Positions 1 to 13,054 of a stretch of 64,000 nt of DNA are shown one piece after another. How positions within the stretch are numbered: position 1 is the stretch's first letter; each line of letters opens with the position of its first letter. Source of the stretch: Formicarius rufipectus (taxonomy: Eukaryota; Chordata; Aves; Passeriformes; Formicariidae); the NCBI GenBank assembly GCA_013399695.1, contig VXAU01003161.1, forward strand, positions 124,001 to 188,000, read 5' to 3'. A model generated the notes under the pieces. It made no database searches, had not been told where the DNA came from, and saw only the letters and a list, made by a program, of their open reading frames with translations. The translations under genes were made by a program, and so were the position numbers.

Positions 1-179
1 AGGTGCATAAAATTACCTTTCCATCTCCAGGTCTGTTTCCATTGCAGTTGATGGACTATGAATAATTAACTACAGTCATCTGCTTTGGCATATGAATTCA
101 GGTTTTGAGCTGCAGCTGAATTCAGAACTTCAAAATCATTTCAAATGAAGTCTTCTAATTCTCCCTTTGGTTCATTTTG

Positions 180-246
180 GGAATATAAGAAGTGATGTAC
201 ATAGACTCATCCTTTAAGCACAGTTCTTCATCACTTCTTATATTCC
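180..246. repeat. 18-bp perfect inverted repeat (hairpin)
   Basis: Positions 180-197 (ggaatataagaagtgatg) are the exact reverse complement of 229-246, separated by a 31-nt loop. An RNA from either strand could fold into an 18-bp stem. No transposon ends or target duplications were seen around it. Confidence 0.85.
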
Positions 247-1830
247 AATATGAATCGTGGGAATGGCAAGCAACACCTTCTCTTGCCCTACTGATTCTTG
301 TGGATGGTAAGTTTGTTTAGCTCAGAAACATTATTTTTTATAAGTATTTCCTTCTGCCTTCTCATTTATAGTTTTCTAGTTCTCTTTGATATGGTCTTTA
401 ATGCCCACTAAATGGCATGATGGTTAAGAAGAAACTGGCTGGTTTTGATCTGTTCAGCTGTATTCCAGGGAAGAGTGAAATCCACTGCCCTTCCATCTGC
501 AGCTGTTTTGTATAAAGCCAGTAACCATGTGAATCCACAGCAACATGACATCGAAATCCTACATTACAAGTGATCATCAAGAATGATGAATTAAAAATGG
601 AGAGTGAATGCAGAGCCAGGTTGGAGCATCAGGGAAACACAGGCGAAAAAAATGGGGAATCTGACAGAAATGGGACAAAGTGGTCTGTAATCGTCAATGG
701 GCCATTTCTCCTACAGTCAACAGACTGAGCTGTGTGGGAAAAGCAACAAGACTGCTTGATTTACAGATGATTAACCCCACAGGGACCCCATTAATATGGG
801 ATGCAAATATGAAAGGCTTCTGGGTGTCCAGTCTAGGATGCTGTTATAGATATCTTTTTTCCTCAGGTCAGTGCTTTGTTTCTCAAGTTTGTACATCTAG
901 ATGTATTTTACTCTAGAACTATTTTCTAGGCATTATTCTGCCCTCTCATGCTAATCTTTGTTCTTGTGCTCTTCTTGGTCTGTGTTTGCATAGCACCCAA
1001 CACAATTTGGTCTGGTGCACTGAGAACTCAACTGCTACAACTATGGAAGCAACTAAATCTGGGAGGAGCAATACTAATGGAGTCCAGGTTTTGTTTTGTT
1101 TTCTTTTCAGGCTCCCAAAATTAAGCTCAGATGTCTAAAGAGAAGAGCTCACAATGAACAATTTCTTCAATTGGACCTTTATGCACATTATTGGAACAAA
1201 ATAAGCTTCAGATAATTATGATAATTTGGATGGAGTTTGGTCAGGAAATAATAAAATGAAGAGACAGATGGCTAGATATAGCATGACAGAATGACTGGGG
1301 AGGGGGGAGGAGAAATCAAGCTTCCTTAAGGGACCAGAATCACAAAGGCAAGAGTAAAATGGGACATTCGGATTCATGTGTTTTCTCATTCCACATTTCT
1401 TCTTGTGACAATTCACACTTTCCCAGAAGTATCTTCCCTTATTGTTTTTCCCTATCAATTAGACTTGTTTCTCTTGTGCAATGAAATTCATGCATCCCAA
1501 TTTCTTAGAGATAGAATTACAGTGTAAAAAATAATGAACTACAGTAAGTTAATGTGATATTAGAAGAGTAAACACAAAGCACATTTAAGACTTTTAAGTC
1601 TCATAATAATTATTATATTTCAGAGCCCTTGTACATCTGGAAAAAATCTCCACTATGATTCTACTAGACGAGTTCTCTGATTTTCTAATTTTATACCATC
1701 CTCTTACACATTTTTTTTGAGCAACAGCAGTTCCAAATTCCACATAAACCCATTAATTACCAGTCTAAGCAGCCCAAGTCTAGTTATATAGGATCACCCC
1801 TAGTATTAATGCATTCCTGCTTAGAAAAGA
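247..1830. other. Intronic sequence, nothing recognised
   Basis: AT-rich single-copy-looking sequence. ORFs of 60-80 codons on both strands have no recognisable content. Confidence 0.5.
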
Positions 1831-2106
1831 TTCACAGAATCACAGAATCTTTAGGATTGAAAAAGACCTCCAACATCACCAAGAAAAACTGTTAGTCAAG
1901 CACCACTTTGTTCACTACTAAACCATGTCCCCAAGAGCCATGTCCAGACGCCTCTTACACACTGCCAGGGACAGTGAATCCACCACTCTTCTAGACAGCC
2001 TATTCCACTGCCTGACCATACTTTCAGTGAAGAAATTTTGCACCTCCCCTTGTGCAACTTGAGGCCATTTCCTCTTATTCTGTCACTTCTTACCTGGGAG
2101 AAGATA
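1831..2106 (-). mobile_element. CR1 LINE 3' end fragment
   Basis: The left edge carries the reversed CR1 3' terminal octamer repeat (ttcacagaatcacagaatc), followed by the reversed typical CR1 3' region: 'gaaaaagacctccaacatcacc', 'cagcctattccactgcctgacca', 'cagtgaagaaattt' and 'caacttgaggccatttcctctt'. The element therefore reads on the minus strand and is 5'-truncated, as most CR1 copies in birds are. It is diverged and has no coding capacity. Confidence 0.93.
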
Positions 2107-5100
2107 TGTCAAGTGTGCTCATGTTTATAAAATACTCTCCAAAAAAATACAGTAAAAAAATACCCATGTAAATGTACCTATGTATACCTAACTGGTATTC
2201 TATGAAATGGACATACAGCAGGGACAAATGTTGCTTATCAAATGTGTAAATTAACATTATAATGCAGATGAAACAAAACTATATTCCCATCTCAAGCTCC
2301 ACCTATTTCAGGTTCAGTAAACTCTGCTTAAACTTTGTTGTGGGGTTTTTTCCTTCTATGCTCTAGTTTAAGCAGAAGCAGAGCCCCAAAAATCTCATTA
2401 TAAAGTGGATTCTTGCAAGACTTCCAAACTATTTTAGGATGTTCTGAAACTTCTGATAAATACAATCAAAAAATATTTTTTGTGTTTCTTTCTAATCAAA
2501 TTATATGAAAGGTAAAGATACTTTTTTTTAAATAGTAAAATCTCTTACATAAGAGAATAGCTGTATTATAAGATTAATTACCAAACCGTTCCCTTTTATT
2601 TCTTTCGTTTCAAAGAAACAGTCTCTTTCTGACATTTATAAGCCAATGCCTTCCTTAGCATTTCAAAAGTGACAAATCTAATAAAAAAAGCCAAGGTAGT
2701 CATAGGAAGACTACTTCATCTCCATCTTGAAAATGTTTCACCATTTCTATCTGAAACAAGGAAAAACAGGAATGAAACCATGAAGATTTATGAAAAAATG
2801 AAGCAGAATACTGGCAAGTTTTCAATATATGACCTACTTCTCAAATCTGAAGTCCATTGGGAATACTGCATAACATGCTGATAGTGCTCACATCCTGAGA
2901 TAACTTGTGTGGTGTTTCTGCACAAGCAGAAAGGGCTCCTCTTTACTCTTTTTAAAGGGCACCATTAGATAAACTTTCCCTGATAAACTCTCCTTCATCT
3001 ATTAAAAACTGAACTACCATGCTTTTGCTGGATAATTCATAGGTTGCATAGACAAAAACATCACATCATTAGCAAGGCCAGTATCAAACACATTTGTAAA
3101 ACATCAAAATACAGCTTTTATTCATAGATCATGGCTTATAATTTTGAATATATATGTTGAGATATATAATTTTCCTCATCAAGAGTGAAAATGTAAATCA
3201 CAGCTTTAAAAACTGTACTTCAGCAGCATAGTAACTTCTTGGTATGGTGATTTTCTCGGGATGTAGGAATGTACTCTGGGCTCTGGCTCAGCAGTGAGGT
3301 ATATTATTCTCAATTTCAATAGCTGGAACCTAGTAGTCCACTCTTGTACATGTCAAAGCCATATGTACATCTAATAGTCTCTCCTAAATTGTTCCATAAC
3401 CAGTTTTGCTGGTATTTACTTCCAAACTATTTTAATGGGCTTAGATTATGAAGTGTGATGCACGTTTACAGCATAGTAGTTTCTCTCTCCATCAGCTTCA
3501 TTCCAGAGTAACCTATCATAAAGAGGACTGCCAAGTTGCTTGCAGAGCCCCTGCTGAAAGCTCTGTCATTGTATCTGCCCTGTCACTTGCACCAGCTGGC
3601 CCCAGGGCAGCTGTTTCTCCATCATCCTCTCCACCTGATGGGAGATGTAGCCTGCAGCTGTGCGAAAATAGGGGACCAAGTGATGCAGATCACCTGACTG
3701 CAGCACTTTAAATTGCAAGCCCTGGGCTGCTTAGGATAGTCTAAGCTTGGAGAGTATTCTCTTGGGTGAGTAGGAAAACTGCTCAGGAACCTGTGAGGTG
3801 CAGTTTCTGTAAAGTAATTCAGTATCTGGGGATGAAGTAGGAAGCATGAGGAAAGAACTTACACTGCTATAAGGCTGCTGAGGAGCTGTGTTCCCTGTTG
3901 AACACTCTCACTCTGGCTAACTTCTCCCAGCAGAGATAAATAGATCCCACTTCACGTGGCTTATTCCACAAGGGGCAAAACTTTCAGTTTGTAAAGACAA
4001 GGCTTGAAGTGCCTGGTTGTGTACCTGAAGTGGGAGTAGCTGCCTGCCTGAGGGAGGATAAGGACTGTGGAGCCCTGTGAAAGTGGTAAGAGACCTACCT
4101 TGCAGCACTACTTTGGGGCTTGATTCACCCCTGAAAAAGTGGAATTCTGCTTTGGCTGGAAGCGGATGTACATCCCAATTACCACCATGGGGATACAAGT
4201 TCAGAAAGCTGGGAAGGAGTCATGTGACAAAGGTGAACTCTGCACAGAAATGAATAACCATGGATGTTCCTGAAGCAATGACTTTGTACCTGGATAGGCA
4301 ACTAGGGATTTTCATATCTTCCCCACACACCAATACCTTTATGTAATACATGTGTAGATTTACAATACTGTAACACAACTAAAGAATAAGTTAGAACTAT
4401 TTTACATTATATAATCTTATAGGAGGGAACTCAGGGAAGGCTCTATCTTCTGGTCAGAGTTAAAAACGTAAAGTAGAATCCCTTGAGGAATTCAAACTGG
4501 ATAGGGTAATTAGTCTGATTTGCATTTCTTGTGTGGAGAGCTTCTTGAAAAATTTTCAAGTAGCTTTCCGCCCTGCCCTCCCTGGAAAATGCCAATTCAT
4601 GAAAATTAAGCTTCAGGGAATATGATGATGTTTTTTTACATTATTATTTTCTTTTTAATATGTTTTTTGTATTTTCATTGCACAGAAAATTAAAAAGTAA
4701 TGGTGATGACAAGATCAAGGAAGGATCTGGTATTTCACTTCAAGCTTGTCAGCTTTAACATTTCATCTTGCATAAGATACAAGAGGCAAAAATGGACCAT
4801 GACTTATTTAAATGAGAAAATAATCATATGGTTAACTCTTGTTTGCATGGAGTTGGACATGAGGTGTGATGAACATAACAGATCCTTTGTGAGGCTCCAA
4901 AATCTAGTGCTGTTGGTTTCTGCTACGGAGTTGCTTCCTGGGTCAAGGGACTTGAAATTGAAGTGGGTGGGGCTGTCAATGCCTCCTGGTTGTCCATTTG
5001 AGGAATCAAGATATTGTTGTTACTGATGAGTTTAAAAGAGGACATTGGATCATTGTGTAATTCTAAGCATGAAACTTTAGCTTGTTGCTAGTGCTTTTCA

Positions 5101-6421
5101 TGAAGCTGTGTTATACAAGTGTTGCAATAAGATGCTTTACGCCTAGAAAATCTATTCTAAAGCTTTAATTCACATCTAACCCTTTCAAACACTGATGCTG
5201 GATTACTTGCATCCCCCATCTTATCTTGTAGGAGTGTGACTTTAATATATCCTTAGCTATGGCCATCTGTATTCACTTCTAATGTGAAAACATATAGAAG
5301 TACTATATTATCAATTTTGTTGTTGAGTAGTGGTCTCTGCTCAAGAAAGTGACTAAGGAAATTCAGATGCTCTAGCTGCTCTATTGGAGGGGGTTTTGGC
5401 TTTTTTGGTGCGAAGCAGGAGCGAGTGGTGTTACAGGGGTTGAATGTTTTTGTTTTTAAACTGGCAACAAACGTTAGATTTGCTTGTCCTTGAGAACAAA
5501 ATATATGTGAACATGAAACATTTCTAGAGAATAAAGTGCTTCTTATTCATTTAGACATTTATGATCAACTTCTACGCTAAAAGTATTTCTTTTTCTGGCA
5601 TTAGCCTAACTGAAGCAAAGGAATCCATATAAACTCAATTTAATGAAAACCTAGTCTTGAAATACGGTTTTTACACAGAAAATGTCAATTTTGTAACACA
5701 ATTACTTGTGGACTACTTCCTATATGCAAACCACATCTACATTCAGCCCAGAAGTACTAGATTCAGCATGTGCCTCTTGTCTGTTATGGAAGAAGAGCAA
5801 TTCAGAGCACCTTGTGAGGCTGTGTGTTGAAGCTGGCAGCCAGATGCCCTCTCTGACTCCTTATGGGAAGCATTCATACCCATTCTTTTATATTACAGTA
5901 GACAAGACTGATGTGAATACTTGTTCGAACAGCATGGGATCAGACCTTTAGAGTTTTTCAGAAATTCCACTTCACAGGCTTCTCCCATCATGTAAGTCAG
6001 GTATTTTTTATTATTTATCTAGCTCTGCTCCTAACTTATTTTATTCATATGAAAGGCTCCAAATAGCCTCTTTTATGACTTGTTTTCCAGTGCCTTTCCT
6101 ACATGCTTTGGAAAACAAGATGAGAAATCCAATCTGTGTCCATCTTTAGCCTCACCATTTAAAGGGAAATAGAGCCATGTGGGTATCAAGATGCTGCTGT
6201 GGACAAAACAGAATAACAAATGTAGGAACAAAATCAAACACTGAATGACATCAAGTGTGTCAAATGGGCACCTCCTTCTCTAGCAACTTTCATTCAGCCT
6301 CCAGCCCTGAAAAGACCGGAGTTTAGTTAAGCTGGTGCCCGATCCATGGATCAGACTCACTGTCTGTGATTTCAGGTGCTCTGCTTTTCCATCCCAGGCT
6401 GAATCTGCACTTTGTTTACTC
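2107..6421. other. Intronic sequence, nothing recognised
   Basis: No repeat family or exon identified. There is a 17-nt perfect palindrome with a single central base at 4544-4560 (cttgaaaaattttcaag). The short ORFs at 3448-3711, 3917-4198 and 4700-5026 show no domain or splice context. Confidence 0.5.
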
Positions 6422-6541
6422 AGAGAATCACAGAAGGTCCTGAGTTGGAAGGGAGCCCCAGGGACCATCGAGTCTAGCTCTTCAGTAAACAGCCTATAAG
6501 GGATCAAACACACAGCTTTGGTGTTGCTAGCACCAACTTAC
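6422..6541 (-). mobile_element. TguSINE1-like SINE (tRNA-Ile head, CR1 tail)
   Basis: Read on the minus strand, the right part (about 6541-6495) resembles the 3' half of tRNA-Ile: ttggtgctagcaacaccaa corresponds to the anticodon stem-loop region, followed by a B-box-like gtttgatccc. The left part (about 6480-6422) is a CR1-like tail: gactcgatggtccctggg, then cccttccaactcagg and a terminal tgtgattct. A tRNA-Ile head on a CR1-derived tail is the described structure of the passerine SINE TguSINE1, which relies on CR1 enzymes for mobility. The copy lacks the A-box end, so it is 5'-truncated and transcriptionally dead. A plain CR1 tail beside a tRNA pseudogene is the alternative. Confidence 0.72.
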
Positions 6542-9029
6542 TGCCTGCACATGCTGTTTATATGCCAGTCTGCTCTAGGTGCAAGATCTGGACACCTCCA
6601 GAGCACAGTGACCAGAATACTTAAGTTCACTTTATTTCCTAGCTTGGAGATCAAGAGTGCCCCCACATCCTGTAGATTTGCTGCAGACTTAAAGTGCCTT
6701 GCAAGGGTGTTTTCCCTGTAGGGTCCCTTGCTTTGAGAAAGGACTTGTACAGAAATCATGAGCTGTGCAGTAAAACACATAAGCAGGTGAAGAGATGCAG
6801 TCCTTACTACAGACTAGCCTTAGCTTGTCTGACCTTAATATGCAGAACCTAGGAAAGATTGTTGTTTTAAAGGGATGTGAATGATCTGATGCAATGAAAA
6901 CAGAGGTGGTGCCTGGCTACAGTAAATGGAAAGCACTGAGAAACCTTCCTAGGTAGAAAATGTTGTGTACTGAAGGGCCTGAACTAGTCAGTGAGTTTTT
7001 TGCTGCTTTTCTGGACTTTTGGCTAGGCTCATTTGTGAGTGGCTCTTCTCCAAGTAAAATGTTATGCTGTTTCTATGGGATACAGAAGTCAAAGTTTTTT
7101 TTCAGGATCTGATAATCCTACTTTTCTTGTACGCCAGTGAACCCTACTATGTGATCTAGTATTTATCTAGTCTTTATAGCTGCTGGTACTATATTTTGAT
7201 ATAGCAGCCATCAAAAACACATGCACATAAACACCACATGCTATCTAGAAAATATGGACAACCTTTAGAGTTTAGTATCATAAGAATTCCCTAAAGATAC
7301 AAAGTGTGTCTCAATAATACTCTTGTGTGCTGTATATAGCTTCAGTCATACATATGCTAGAGAAGGGAAGACCTGAAGGTTGGTACAAGTAAGTTCAGTG
7401 ATGGGTCTGAAAGACCAATATTCCTTTGCCTTGCTTCTTACATAGTATTATGCCTCACCAGGTTCAGTGGCAAAACTGACTCTTTTACTGAGTTCAGTCT
7501 CAACACATCTCAGTGTCCATTGTGACAATCTCAGTGACATTACCTGAAGCAATGATGAAGTGTAATCCCATAGTCCTGAACTCTAGCTAAAGAAAACTTC
7601 ATCTTATTATCTTGAACCACCCCTGCAAATCCTGTTGCAGAACCTGTAAGAAAAATTGCCTAAAGCATTGAAGCCTCTTCAGGTAGGGAATATGATCACT
7701 GTGGCTTATAAACCAGGATGCAAAACTGATTTGACAGTTCCACAAGTCATTTGATACCACACAAGCAATACTGTAAGCTTGTGTTTTATTTCTGAATCCC
7801 TTATGTTGGAAGTGAAAGACATACAGTTTGAACTCTTGGGGTTGTATTTTGAGCAATGACAAATACCTGAAAAGGAATTCAACTAAGACATGAAAGACTC
7901 AGTTTAAAATCAGAATAGCTGTACCGAGAAGTATTCTAGGATAGTTATTATGCTCCAAATTTGCACTATCTTATTTCAGAGAAATTTCCTTGTCTTCAGG
8001 GAATGCCAGGATGGTTCTTTGCAGGATGTGTTCATCTCAGAGCTGCCTGTCATTGAAGTGAGCTGAAGATGAGTTAGGCTTAATTTACTTTTAAGGTTGT
8101 GCTAACTCATCTTTGTCCATTAGGAGAACAAATTCCACACATCTTCCATCACATACCTAGAGCTGCAAAGTCCCTATATGTGCAGGCAGAAACACCGGAG
8201 GGTATTTGCAGCATATTTAAATTTGCCATATGTCTTAAGCTGTCCTGACTAAACTGTGTTGAGCAGAGTATGTGTATATAGTATTTGTTACTTGCAAATT
8301 TCACACTGAAGGGAAAAGCATCACCTGTTTACTGTAACTCCTTGCTTTGTAGGGACTTCTGACCAGGTTTCTTTTCAGCCATGGTTCTTGAAAGGAAGGA
8401 TTCTTAATTCTTATTGTACCCTGATGCTTACAGGCTGGTTTACTGTCTCAACCCACTTGCTTGTCACAGGAAAAAGGCATCAAGTATGCATTTAGCAGCT
8501 AATAATACCACTGAGATACTACATGAAGATGTTCTCTCAACCACATCACTCTCTGGGACAGAAGTTTCTGCAGGGGAGAGAGCTATTTCAGATGTGTGAG
8601 GGAAATACAGGGAGAGAGTTTAAAATGGACTAAGAGGAAAAACATTCTCTTTAAACCAACTTGCTCAGTGTCCTACATTCCATTAAGAAAGATTTTGTAA
8701 CCTCTAGTCTTTTTAAAGTAAGCTGTGAGCCTGCCCCTCACCACACGAAAGCAGAACATTCTTCTATTAGACCATAATGTGCTTCATGTCTTTTGGAAGG
8801 GTCCTGATGTATTCCTGGGTCAGGTACCACATGTGTTGACCCTCTGCTCCATGGCAGTGTGAACTGGCATTACTGTCATTACTGGTATTTTGTCTTGCTA
8901 TAAACCCCAGTGCAAATTACTGATTTAACAGTAACAAAAACTTACTATAGTAGGCTGTATAGTATCCAGACTGTTTGAACAGGGATCCATGGATGCCGAT
9001 GCACTCTTTATCACAAATGTCCTTAAAAT
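6542..9029. other. Intronic sequence, nothing recognised
   Basis: No repeat family, exon or RNA gene recognised. ORFs here (for example 7599-7862, minus) are short and without motif. Confidence 0.5.
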
Positions 9030-9482
9030 GGGGACACAGATATGCTTGGGATTGCCTCAACCCACTTGCAGAACCTGGCACTTGGTGTTGTTGAACTTCA
9101 CAGTCTCACCTCTCAAGCCTGTCCAGGTCCCTTTGGATCCCAAATCCCCTCCCTCCAGGGTATGACTGCACCATATAGCTCGTTGTCACTGGCATATATG
9201 CTGATCGATCCCGTTGTCCATGTCACTGACAGAGCTGTAAAACAGCCCTGACCCCAGTCCTAACCCCAAGGACACTACTGGTCTCCACTTGGACACTGAG
9301 CCATTAACCATACTTTGAGTGTGGCTGTCCAGCCAATTCCTTATCCACCAAGTGCTGCATATATCAAATACATATCTCTTCAGTTTAGCAACAAGTATGT
9401 TCTACGGGATAGTATCAAACGCTCTGCAGAAGTCTAGGTTGATGAAATCACTCTTCCATCATCCACCAACACTTTAAACTCA
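9030..9482 (-). pseudogene. CR1 LINE reverse transcriptase fragment
   Basis: Conceptual minus-strand translation, starting at the right edge, gives pieces diagnostic of the CR1 pol reverse transcriptase: DFINLDFCRAFDTI near 9455-9415 (palm region, the aspartate of the first catalytic block), then WIRNWLDSHTQSMVNGSVSKWRPV and SSVSDMDNGID further left. Frameshifts are needed to connect them, and the PQG and ADD blocks are eroded. The element is internal to a CR1, lacking both the 5' part and the 3' tail. It is a dead copy and lies about 46 bp left of the solo LTR. Confidence 0.9.
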
Positions 9483-9528
9483 AAGAGATGGTCACTGAAA
9501 TTGAGGCTTAAAAAATATCATGTGGTTA

Positions 9529-10306
9529 TGTCCTGGTTTTAGTAGCCAGGATTAGTTTGTCACTGTGTGGGTGTGTATTCTAAAGCCTCTATGCCATTTT
9601 TTCCCACAAACTGCTCACAATAGGCTATTAGCAGCTATAGTCTAGGTACAGCACACCCCTCAGGCTACAGGATGGGTGTTTTGGAACTTCTGTGAGATAA
9701 AGGAATTCTCCTGTCTCCACACCTGAGGGGTCATGTCTGCTAATGGGCCATCAAGGATGCCAAAAATAGGCCATTGTTTATCTCACAGAGTAAATCACCC
9801 ATTGTTTAAGTCTCTGCCCTGGGGGAGGGACTGGGCGGAGCCTAAGTGGATATAAGCAGAGAATTTTTGGGCCTGGGATCTCTCTTCAGATCCAGAGGAG
9901 GACCAGAGCCACAAGCAGACTGAGACTGCAACCATCACTCTCACCAGCAGAGGATTTGCACTGCTCTTCGGAGGGACACGCCAAAGCTTTTTCTTCCCAT
10001 CCACCAACCCCCCAGGGGCAACCCAGCACCGACTACTCATCTCATCACCTGCAGTCTGTAAAATACCTCCGTGCCCGCCAGGGACAGAGACTGGGGGAGG
10101 GAAGGGGTTTTTGCTCAGGGTTTTTTTCTATTTTACTCATTTAGTTCTGGTTGTTTTTGTTTATCTTAAACACACATATATATATAAATTATAACTAGGA
10201 ACTGTTATCCTTCCATTTATCATATCTTAATTAAAATTTGTTTAGAAATTGAAGGAGATTTGTCCCTCTGTTTTAGTTATAAATGTTTCTAAGCTCTCTA
10301 AACTTA
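9529..10306 (+). mobile_element. Solo LTR of an avian ERV (family A, copy 1)
   Basis: It starts TGTCCTGGTTTTAGTAG and is flanked by a 5-bp duplication, ggtta, at 9524-9528 and 10307-10311. The 5' 430 bp are closely similar to the LTR at 16636, including a TATA box in ggatataagc at 9848-9857 and the block gatccagaggaggaccagagcc, which fixes the plus orientation. The 3' end reads ctctaaactta, with CTCTAAAC matching the same position in the other copy; the expected terminal CA appears mutated to TA. No gag, pol or env sequence adjoins it, so it is a solo LTR formed by LTR-LTR recombination. A 5-bp duplication is typical of ERVL-type elements. That assignment is inferred. Confidence 0.85.
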
Positions 10307-10311
10307 GGTTA

Positions 10312-12679
10312 TTATTCATTTAGGTCCCCAGTGATAGCTCTTTCTCTTCTAGAAACTGTTGTCTTCATAAGCACCATGGTCCCATCCTCTGAACTGCACA
10401 GACCTCTTGGTAGCAAAAGCCCCCATAATTTTTTCTGATTCCACTTGTGGTCTTTGATTAGATTGTTCTTTGAATGTGCTCAGTGAAGGTACCTCAGGCC
10501 AGCATGTTCTAGCCATGTATGGGCTTGTGTGACTAATGACTTTGGGGAAGAGGGAAAGGGAGAATTAAAATGCCTCAGAAGTAAGGTGGGAGGAAAAGCA
10601 GGAGCATAGGAATATGTTCTGTAAGACATAGTAAAGGAATCTGAGTAGCGGACTCTGGTTGGTCTAAGCAGGAGCACCTAGAGTTCAAGGCTCCTTGAAT
10701 CCCACTGTCTTGGAGATCCCTTATGGAGAACATAGTCTGCTGGCTGCCCAATGAATGGGCAGGACACTGGACTTTGAGGATACTACCAGAGATGCTTTGA
10801 TAGGATGGTGAAGATACAACCTCCTTCGTTAAAAATATTCTAATTGATGACTTTTTTCCCTGGGAAATTGGAATTTCCCACATTCACAGCTCCAAACATT
10901 TTTCTCATAGATGATCTTTATGGTCCCTTTCTTTTACAAGAAAATTATTTTGACATTAAAATAAATTAAGAGAAAATTAATATGGAAGCCAAAGAGGTAA
11001 ATAGCAGTAAAAGAAATCTAATCTACTTTTTCTCCCAGTTAATGAATTTCCTCAGCAACCCTAAATACTCTCTGTTCTATAATAAAAGTGACATAATTTC
11101 ATCCAAACCATTTTTACACAATTATAACACAAGCTGACATGTTTACACTTGGAGCCACCCACTGATGTGGTATACAAATATTTAAAGGTCTAAACGCACT
11201 TACCATCTCAAGTCTTTGTTATAGTGAACATCTAGTCTAATAATCAGAGTTGAAGTGAGTGACCTAAAGTTGTACAAGACCTCTCGGACAGATGCAAAAC
11301 TTGGGTTCAAGACACTTTTTCAAAATAAGACATAAAATAAAATTACTAAATCATGAGATATAGGCAACCCAAACTAATTCAGGTAGATGCTACATCACCC
11401 CATTTACTTTCACTAGCTGCTGCTTGCAAGGTCTTTCCCAAATAAAGAATGAAGTTCACCCCCCATTAAGGCTATCTTGCATCTTACCCAGGGTTTCTTG
11501 CAGATAAAAGAGTGGGAGAACCAAATGGCTCAACTGGGCTGATAGTAAACCCCTCATTTGGTCTTGAAGCCAAGCAAGACAGCAAACCTGTCCCCAAAAT
11601 CAGTGGATAATACCATTAGTACAGACAAACGGCTTTCTGCTGACATATAAAATATAGTATATAGAAGCATGAAAACTCTACAAATAGTTTCTAAGAAAGG
11701 TGACAAAGAAAAGTCCTCATGGAAAGTACACTCAGGGAAACCTCCTTAATTTTAGGGACTAACATTCCCCTGAGTCATAACTACATTTATCATCCATATG
11801 TTAGAGAAGGAGGTTGTGGTGTAAAGGAAATGGTAGGTTCCTCTAGTAAAAACTTCAGATGAGCAGTTGCTTCATCAGGCATCTGCTTGTAGGAATATGG
11901 CAGATGAAAACTTTGAATCCATATGGTGCACTGCAAATGAGGCACTTGTTGGTATACAAACATCATCTGATTATTGCGTATCTTTTTTGCTTGCCTTCTA
12001 GCAAACAGCAGAGAATATCCTGTAGTCTCTGCTGGGGCTTGCTGGTTCCTACTATAATTAGAGGAAGCAGAAAATTAAAAGTTACTATATTCTTCAGGGA
12101 CTGGGAGAAGCTGAGATAGGGAACAATTGTGACTTGTCAAGAGCACACGGGGAGTGAGATAAATCGTCAGGCTTCTATTTCCTAGTCTGTAGCCCTCATT
12201 AGGAGATATAGGACTTTTGCATTAAAACTCCACATAAAGCATCATGGAACTTGGAAACTGGAACATGGTATACCCACTGGATGACCAGATGACCTCCTGG
12301 TTTCCTTCTGTGCTCCTTACAGCATACAGAGACATAAGCAAAGAATGACTTACAGCCCAAATTCTCAAAACAAATTAGCAACCCTGTGCTTGGCCTTAAG
12401 TAGACTGCACATATTCTTGCTTTAGCAACTTAATTGTAGTCCTCTTAACTAAGGCACTTAAAATTATTAAGACTGCATGTTCAGGTTGGTAGAGCTCTTT
12501 TGAAGAACACTGTAGTCCTACAGGACTTTTGATAAAGATGTTCAAAAGCACTGCAGTATAGCTCAAGTACTTGTCTACAGTGAGAAACCCCTTTTTTTGC
12601 TTGGCTACAGACAGATTAGGGTTGTCATGCTTTACTAATTACTCCTAGGAAACTGGGTAACTGTTTAAAAAAAGAGAAA
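10312..12679. other. Intronic sequence, nothing recognised
   Basis: Unique-looking AT-rich DNA. The ORFs at 10480-10883 (minus) and 11859-12119 (plus) have no recognisable content or splice context. Confidence 0.5.
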
Positions 12680-12820
12680 TAACCAAAACACCACAAAAAT
12701 TTTCCTATCAACAACAAACCAAAACCACAAAAAAAAAACCAACAAAAAAACCCAAAATAAACAAATAAACAAAAAAAACCCAAAAAAAACCAAACATACA
12801 AACAAACAAACAAAAAAAAA

Positions 12821-12858
<38 letters not shown>

Positions 12859-12895
12859 AAAAACAAAACTCCCACACAAAACCCAAACAATCCCC
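12680..12895. repeat. A/C-rich low-complexity tract with A36 run
   Basis: The strand is almost purely A and C (aaaacc, aaac and aaaca words) with an uninterrupted run of 36 A at 12822-12857. Three overlapping minus-strand ORFs rich in F, L and V cover it and are composition artefacts. Confidence 0.9.
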
Positions 12896-13054
12896 ACAAA
12901 TCTGCACCATTTTGAATAGCTCTAACTTGAACAGTGCCTTCCAGATAAAGTGCCCTTGCAAAAGAAAGGAGCCAGGAAGCAACATAAAACATAAGGCAGC
13001 AGCTTAAAATTCACATTAAACTGAAACACAACTGGTCAGATTTTGCTCTGCGTT

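Noticed and set aside
9042..9251. 69-codon plus-strand ORF
   Set aside because: It is antisense to a CR1 reverse-transcriptase fragment.
12625..12992. Three overlapping minus-strand ORFs rich in Phe/Leu/Val, resembling membrane proteins
   Set aside because: Translation of an A/C-rich tract; hydrophobicity is purely compositional.
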